Below, piece after piece: positions 42,519-46,136 of a stretch of 46,136 nt of DNA. Numbering within the stretch: position 1 is the stretch's first letter; every line of letters starts with the position of its first letter. Origin of the DNA: Comamonadaceae bacterium (GTDB lineage Bacteria > Pseudomonadota > Gammaproteobacteria > Burkholderiales > Burkholderiaceae_C); NCBI GenBank assembly GCA_947372745.1, contig CANBUY010000018.1:1-46136 (forward strand), given 5' to 3'. A program made the translations under genes and the position numbers. Under the pieces are notes generated by a model that made no database searches, was not told where the DNA came from, and was given only the letters and a program-made list of their open reading frames with translations.

Positions 42519-44015
42519 TTAAATTAAGTTGCTTAGATATAGAAGCAGATTGGAGTTATTTGGGGTCCCCAAGCCAGTGGGTGTGTCGTAACCAGCAATC
42601 GAATAGCAACTTGTGCAAGTGCCATTAAAGCCAGTCGATACATCAAAGAAGTTTGAGGTGTAAAGCCCGGCTGAAGTGGCCATCTGGTAGAGCTTTAAAT
42701 GAGGATCACCCAAATGTGAATAACTTTGTGCCAATCGAGAAGCATTGACAAGACTAAAAAGTCCTGCCCATATAGGTGTGGATAAGCTGGTGCCACCAAA
42801 CTGATAAAGCGCGGTGGTGGTTGCCTTTTGTGCCGTAAAGTAAACGTAGACGCCTGTTGCAGGGTCTGCAACCATTGAAACGTCACTAACCGCTCTGTAT
42901 TTAAGGGTCGTTATTTTAGGAATGGTGATCGCGGCTTGAAAAGATGGTGCTTTGACATATTTACTAATGCCACCACCAGAACCTGTCCACGCTTTCTCCG
43001 ACCTTGAATTGACGTCGTAGTTCAAACTAGTTCCACCCACAGCCATGACGCTAGGCACTACGGCAGGCCACCCAACGGCCGTGCCGTTGTCGCCAGTCGC
43101 CGCCAGGTAAGTCATATTGCTTGTCGAAAAAAGTTGAGTTGAGTAGGCCGCTTGCGTCACCCAAGACCCCTCAGAAGCAGAGAAACTCATGGAGACAACG
43201 CCCGGTCCTAACTTGTTGGCGAGCTTTATGGCGCCGCCCAACTCACTGATGGTGGCGCTTGCCGATTCAATCAAAACTATTCTGGCCAATGGCGCAATGG
43301 CGTGAACCCATTGCGTATCCAAGGCTATTTCTTGCGCCCAACCAACATCATATTTGGGCACTTTTGTGGTCATCCCCCCCTTGCTGGTTGAGTAAATTAC
43401 TGAGAGCTTGCACTCCGTCAGTGAGGGGCGAGGCAACACACTGGCAGTCGTCGCTATTGCCTGCAAGGTGCAACCAGGGAGTCCGAATGTATTGCTAAAT
43501 GTATTTAAATCCTCAAGAACTTTGGGGTGATGATAGGCATCAACGATGTAAATAGTTTGCCCCGCACCCTTATTCAAGCTGCTTTCGTTATTCAGGGCTT
43601 GCATGTTGTAGGCTGAACGAATTTGAGCCGGGGTGTAGACGATTGAGGTCGTACTGCTTGCATTGGGAATAGGCGTTGGAAGACTTCCGAATTGCCTCCT
43701 CTTCATACGAAAATTACTCACGCCATCGTCTGTTAAACCACCTGTTCCGAGTTCACGGAAATCTTCCAGCGTGTTGATTTTTCTGGGACTCATGAATGCA
43801 GATAGCCCCTGACCATCACGATCTATATCTGAGGGCGCTGAAATTTGAAGCGGCATTCTGTGAAAGTGCGGCGCCACTGCGATATTTTCCGCCTGCATCT
43901 GCGCGGCAAGATTCGGTAAGTTTTCTAACTGATTTAGGGAGGCTGAATCTGTACCGCCACCACCACCACAAGCTGTTAGTACTAATGATGCAGAAAATGC
44001 AATTAAATATTTCAT
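42519..44015 (-). CDS. S53 (sedolisin-type) peptidase lipoprotein
   Basis: 498 residues. The signal peptide ends in the lipobox LTAC followed by a Gly run, so it is an anchored lipoprotein. A propeptide-like region runs to about 120. Catalytic pattern of family S53: Glu229 and Asp233 in AQEIALD (ExxxD), oxyanion Asp309 in ATGDNG, and Ser410 in GGTSLSTP. The C-terminal FFDVSTGFNG and GYDTPTGLGTP segments match the calcium-binding end of sedolisins. These enzymes are usually acid endopeptidases that mature by self-cleavage. It is first in the operon running to the sulfotransferase, and its promoter region carries a 16-bp palindrome. Confidence 0.9.
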   Translation of the reverse strand: MKYLIAFSASLVLTACGGGGGTDSASLNQLENLPNLAAQMQAENIAVAPHFHRMPLQISAPSDIDRDGQGLSAFMSPRKINTLEDFRELGTGGLTDDGVSNFRMKRRQFGSLPTPIPNASSTTSIVYTPAQIRSAYNMQALNNESSLNKGAGQTIYIVDAYHHPKVLEDLNTFSNTFGLPGCTLQAIATTASVLPRPSLTECKLSVIYSTSKGGMTTKVPKYDVGWAQEIALDTQWVHAIAPLARIVLIESASATISELGGAIKLANKLGPGVVSMSFSASEGSWVTQAAYSTQLFSTSNMTYLAATGDNGTAVGWPAVVPSVMAVGGTSLNYDVNSRSEKAWTGSGGGISKYVKAPSFQAAITIPKITTLKYRAVSDVSMVADPATGVYVYFTAQKATTTALYQFGGTSLSTPIWAGLFSLVNASRLAQSYSHLGDPHLKLYQMATSAGLYTSNFFDVSTGFNGTCTSCYSIAGYDTPTGLGTPNNSNLLLYLSNLI

Positions 44016-44069
44016 ACTTTAAACATGTCTTTTTTGTCGAAAGTTTTTAGGCGACGATCAACTTCAAAC

Positions 44070-44085
44070 TTTTGATTAATCAAAA
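44070..44085. promoter_or_regulatory. Perfect 16-bp palindrome in the S53-flavoprotein intergenic region
   Basis: TTTTGATTAATCAAAA is its own reverse complement. It lies 55 bp upstream of the S53 peptidase start and 98 bp before the divergent flavoprotein start, a typical operator position. It resembles an FNR box but has 2 instead of 4 bases between TTGAT and ATCAA, so it is probably for another dimeric regulator. Confidence 0.5.
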
Positions 44086-44106
44086 AGACAGAATCGCCAT
44101 GATCAT

Positions 44107-44122
44107 TAATTCTAACGCTTAA
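44107..44122 (-). promoter_or_regulatory. Shared 16-bp upstream element, copy before the S53/sulfation operon
   Basis: TAATTCTAACGCTTAA, 92 bp upstream of the S53 peptidase start, is 13/16 identical to the element at 33805-33820 and in the same orientation to its downstream operon. It could be part of a promoter or a regulator site. Confidence 0.35.
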
Positions 44123-44182
44123 GGTGTTTTTAATGATTTACAGATTTCCTTATGCCTGGGTTCTCTGTTTACACTGCAGCCC

Positions 44183-45439
44183 ATGAAAAATTTTGATGTT
44201 GTGATCGTGGGCGCGGGTGCTGCAGGCCTGTTTTGTGCGGGCGTGGCGGGGCAGCAGGGCTTGAGCGTGCTGCTTATTGACCACAGCGACAAGGTGGCGG
44301 AGAAGATTCGCATCTCAGGCGGTGGGCGGTGCAATTTCACCAACCTGGACACTGGCCCCGCCAACTTCTTGAGTGACAACCCGCGCTTTTGTCGCTCTGC
44401 CTTGTCGGGCTACACCCCGCGTGACTTTTTGGCGCTGATGCAGCGCCACCAAATCCCTTTTCATGAAAAGCACAAAGGCCAGCTTTTTTGTGATCGCTCG
44501 GCAGAAGACATTATTCAAATGCTGCTGGCCGAGTGCGACGCAGGGGGCGTGACGCGCTGGCATTCGTGCCACATTAAAAATATAGCTTTTTTGGGCTCTA
44601 GACCTTTAGATACATGCTTAAGCAGCTATGAAATTAGTACTGATCATGGCATCGTTCAATCACGGGCCATCGTCATTGCCACAGGCGGCTTGTCGATTCC
44701 CAAGATTGGCGCCACCGATTTTGGCTACCGCATCGCCAAGCAGTTCAATCTGCCAGTGATCACGCCCCGCCCTGCCCTGGTGCCGCTGACTTTTGACGCC
44801 GATGCCTGGGCGCCGTTTGCCCAGTTGTCGGGCTTGTCCCTGCCGGTGCAAATTGAAACAGGAAGTAAAAAAACACACATCGCCTTCAATGAAGACCTGT
44901 TGTTTACTCACCGCGGCTTAAGCGGACCCGGCGTTTTGCAAATTTCAAGCTTTTGGCAAGAGGGAACGCCAATTCGTCTGAACCTGGCGCCCCAGCAAAA
45001 CATTGCCGAGCAGCTCAATCAAGCCAAGGCTACTTCGCGCAAATTAATTGCCAACGAACTCGCAAGCGTGGTGCCATCCCGCTTGGCGGACACCTGGGTA
45101 GCCCAAGGCGCGGCGCTGGGGCACAACTGGCAACGCCCAGTGAACGAAGCTTCCGACAAAGCCTTAACCGTTTTAGCCGAACGCCTGAGCCGCTGGGAAA
45201 TCACGCCCACCGGCACCGAGGGCTACAAAAAAGCCGAGGTCACCGCCGGTGGCGTGGACACCAAAGCGCTCTCAAGCCAAACCATGGAGTCGCGCCAGCC
45301 CGGCTTGTACTTTATTGGCGAGGTTGTGGACGTGACCGGCTGGCTGGGGGGCTACAACTTTCAGTGGGCCTGGGCCAGTGGATTTGCCTGTGCCAAGGGC
45401 TTGGCGGCCGCTTTAAAACCCGTCGGCACACCTGTCTGA
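44183..45439 (+). CDS. HI0933/YhiN-family FAD-dependent oxidoreductase
   Basis: 418 residues, cytoplasmic. The N-terminal FAD fold has GAGAAG at 10-15 and ends strand 2 with an acidic residue (LLIDHSD). The family signature KIRISGGGRCNFTN follows, then VIATGGLSIPKIGATDFGY, and the C-terminal FAD-closing motif GEVVDVTGWLGGYNFQWAWASG. Members are conserved flavoproteins, sometimes named aminoacetone oxidase or YhiN; the physiological reaction is not firmly known. GC-rich and distinct in composition from the AT-rich island to its left. A short interspersed repeat lies inside the frame at 44597-44629. Confidence 0.88.
   Translation: MKNFDVVIVGAGAAGLFCAGVAGQQGLSVLLIDHSDKVAEKIRISGGGRCNFTNLDTGPANFLSDNPRFCRSALSGYTPRDFLALMQRHQIPFHEKHKGQLFCDRSAEDIIQMLLAECDAGGVTRWHSCHIKNIAFLGSRPLDTCLSSYEISTDHGIVQSRAIVIATGGLSIPKIGATDFGYRIAKQFNLPVITPRPALVPLTFDADAWAPFAQLSGLSLPVQIETGSKKTHIAFNEDLLFTHRGLSGPGVLQISSFWQEGTPIRLNLAPQQNIAEQLNQAKATSRKLIANELASVVPSRLADTWVAQGAALGHNWQRPVNEASDKALTVLAERLSRWEITPTGTEGYKKAEVTAGGVDTKALSSQTMESRQPGLYFIGEVVDVTGWLGGYNFQWAWASGFACAKGLAAALKPVGTPV
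44597..44629 (+). repeat. Interspersed repeat copy within the flavoprotein gene
   Basis: A 33-base segment, 26/33 identical without gaps to 6936-6968 in ybiB and in the same orientation. The half TGCTTAAGCAGCT is also found exactly at 3289-3301. The repeat is translated (roughly residues 139-149), in a local AT-rich patch of an otherwise GC-rich gene, and appears to be tolerated as an insertion in a surface loop. Confidence 0.6.
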
Positions 45440-45465
45440 AAGCCCGAAAAAAGTAAGGCTATAAT
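45437..45465 (+). promoter_or_regulatory. Probable rpsU promoter
   Basis: TATAAT at 45460-45465 is a perfect -10 box. At 17-bp spacing the -35 position reads TGAAAG (45437-45442), a weak match. It would give a leader of about 115 bases before rpsU. The promoter overlaps the end of the flavoprotein gene. Confidence 0.5.
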
Positions 45466-45485
45466 CCTAGGCTTTGCTGGCAAAC

Positions 45486-45515
45486 CCCCGCTGCCTGATC
45501 AACTTTAAAGCGGGG
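45486..45515 (+). promoter_or_regulatory. Leader hairpin masking a ribosome-binding site upstream of rpsU
   Basis: CCCCGCT (45486-45492) pairs with AGCGGGG (45509-45515). The right arm contains the GGGG that would be the ribosome-binding site for the small ORF at 45523. Folding would hide that site, offering a way to regulate translation in the leader. Confidence 0.4.
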
Positions 45516-45522
45516 AAATCGC

Positions 45523-45585
45523 ATGATGTTCGTCAAATGGCTCGATCTCCCTTTGATAGAAGCATGCACATTCTGGATAACCTGA
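45523..45585 (+). CDS. Putative 20-codon leader ORF before rpsU
   Basis: ATG-ATG start with GGGGA ending 6-7 bases upstream, 20 sense codons, and TGA ending 4 bases before the rpsU ATG. The peptide begins MMFVKW and includes one Cys and two Trp. The rpsU start itself has only a weak GAAG, so ribosomes finishing this ORF could re-initiate at rpsU. No family recognised; it may equally be a chance ORF. Confidence 0.35.
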   Translation: MMFVKWLDLPLIEACTFWIT

Positions 45586-45589
45586 AGTA

Positions 45590-45802
45590 ATGACAACCAT
45601 CCGTGTAAAAGAGAACGAACCCTTTGACGTAGCCCTTCGCCGCTTTAAGCGCACCATTGAGAAGCTCGGCTTGTTGACTGACTTGCGTGCTCGCGAGTTC
45701 TACGAAAAGCCCACAGCTGAGCGCAAGCGCAAGAAGGCAGCTGCCGTCAAACGTAACTACAAGCGTATTCGCGCTATGCAGTTACCCAAGAAAATGTTCT
45801 AA
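45590..45802 (+). CDS. rpsU: 30S ribosomal protein S21
   Basis: 70 residues, the usual length. The sequence starts [20 protein letters not shown] and ends in a Lys/Arg-rich tail ([16 protein letters not shown]), both hallmarks of bS21 in beta- and gammaproteobacteria. S21 joins the 30S platform near the 3' end of 16S rRNA and aids initiation. Followed by a strong terminator and then a yqeY-like gene, an arrangement common in this group, where dnaG often comes next. Confidence 0.97.
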   Translation: MTTIRVKENEPFDVALRRFKRTIEKLGLLTDLRAREFYEKPTAERKRKKAAAVKRNYKRIRAMQLPKKMF

Positions 45803-45834
45803 AAAGACATTGATTGGTGGGCTCACAAGGCCTC

Positions 45835-45876
45835 AAAAAAAAGCTCACCGGGGACGCTCAGGTGAGCTTTTTTTAT
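45835..45876 (+). terminator. Rho-independent terminator after rpsU
   Basis: AAGCTCACC (45841-45849) pairs perfectly with GGTGAGCTT (45861-45869) over an 11-base loop, followed by a T-run to 45874. The A-run before the stem lengthens it with A-T pairs and makes it usable from both strands. Confidence 0.9.
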
Positions 45877-45920
45877 TTCAGAATCAGTTAGCAGACCCTC
45901 CACTTACAGGAATTAGCACC

Positions 45921-46136
45921 ATGTCACTCAAAGACCAAGTTACCGAAGATATGAAAAATGCCATGCGCGCCAAAGACAGCGAGCGCTTGGGCACCATCCG
46001 CTTGCTGCTGGCTGCAGCCAAGCAAAAGGAAGTGGACGAGCGCGTGGTGGTGGATGACGTGATGATGATCGCCATTGTGGACAAACTCATCAAGCAGCGC
46101 AAAGACTCGGTGGCCGCCTTCACGCTGGCCGACCGC
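45921..46136 (+). CDS. yqeY: GatB/YqeY domain-containing protein, 3' truncated by the window edge
   Basis: 72 codons are visible from ATG 45921, preceded by AGGA at suitable spacing; the family is about 150 residues. The start SLKDQVTEDMKNAMRAKDSERLGTIR and the following helix LLLAAAKQKEVDE, then IAIVDKLIKQRKDS, are typical of YqeY. It resembles the C-terminal tail domain of GatB, which contacts tRNA, but stand-alone YqeY function is not settled. Its place after rpsU matches related genomes. Confidence 0.88.
   Translation, partial: MSLKDQVTEDMKNAMRAKDSERLGTIRLLLAAAKQKEVDERVVVDDVMMIAIVDKLIKQRKDSVAAFTLADR

Noticed and set aside
44070-44085. FNR binding site
   Set aside because: Half-sites TTGAT and ATCAA are present but separated by 2 rather than 4 bases.

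Overview
The window looks like a chromosome segment of a betaproteobacterium of the Burkholderiales, most likely Comamonadaceae (Rhodoferax/Polaromonas type). The grounds are the nrt-nirBD-nasA-ybiB-cobA nitrate operon, the rpsU-yqeY pair, an orphan TctC/Bug binding protein, and copies of a short repeat that I recognise from memory as Comamonadaceae-like. No database was consulted.

Layout. (1) 1-8276, + strand, GC-rich: assimilatory nitrate operon. It holds the 3' part of a nitrate ABC-transporter ATPase, NAD(P)H nitrite reductase (nirB, nirD), nitrate reductase (nasA), a TrpD2/YbiB-family gene, and cobA, which supplies the sirohaem precursor NirB needs. (2) 8411-8707: small lipoprotein behind a promoter with a 10-bp inverted repeat around its -10 box. 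(3) 28820-8757, - strand: one tight operon for a giant type I-secreted surface protein of about 4400 residues. Gene order is giant protein, glycosyltransferase, TolC-like porin, secretion ABC transporter, HlyD-like adaptor, second glycosyltransferase. Divergent from it (29092-31811) are a TPR-glycosyltransferase and a trypsin-like exported protease. (4) 31824-44015: an accessory island, in places very AT-rich. It has an AMP-forming ligase with an unknown 168-residue protein; a methyltransferase coupled to a cyanophycin-synthetase-like ATP-grasp ligase; and a six-gene - strand operon (S53 peptidase lipoprotein, TctC-like binding protein, second AMP-forming ligase, tandem-domain glycosyltransferase, APS kinase, sulfotransferase). 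(5) 44183-46136: housekeeping genes, namely an HI0933-type flavoprotein, rpsU with a structured leader, and the start of a yqeY/GatB-like gene.

How the genes may work together. Region 1 is ordinary nitrate assimilation. Region 3 has everything needed to make, glycosylate and export a giant adhesin. The giant protein has a Gly/Ala-rich N-terminal segment, an array of bacterial Ig-like repeats, and a very long stretch of short repeats marked by a (Y/F)(V/I)xQ motif, with no RTX motifs. In region 4 the APS kinase and sulfotransferase make and use PAPS, so some product (glycan, lipid or peptide) is probably sulfated; the two adenylating ligases, the ATP-grasp ligase and the methyltransferase suggest further amide or ester decoration. 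Linking regions 3 and 4 into one surface system is inference from proximity and a shared upstream 16-bp element. These two regions are the best candidates for an undescribed system.
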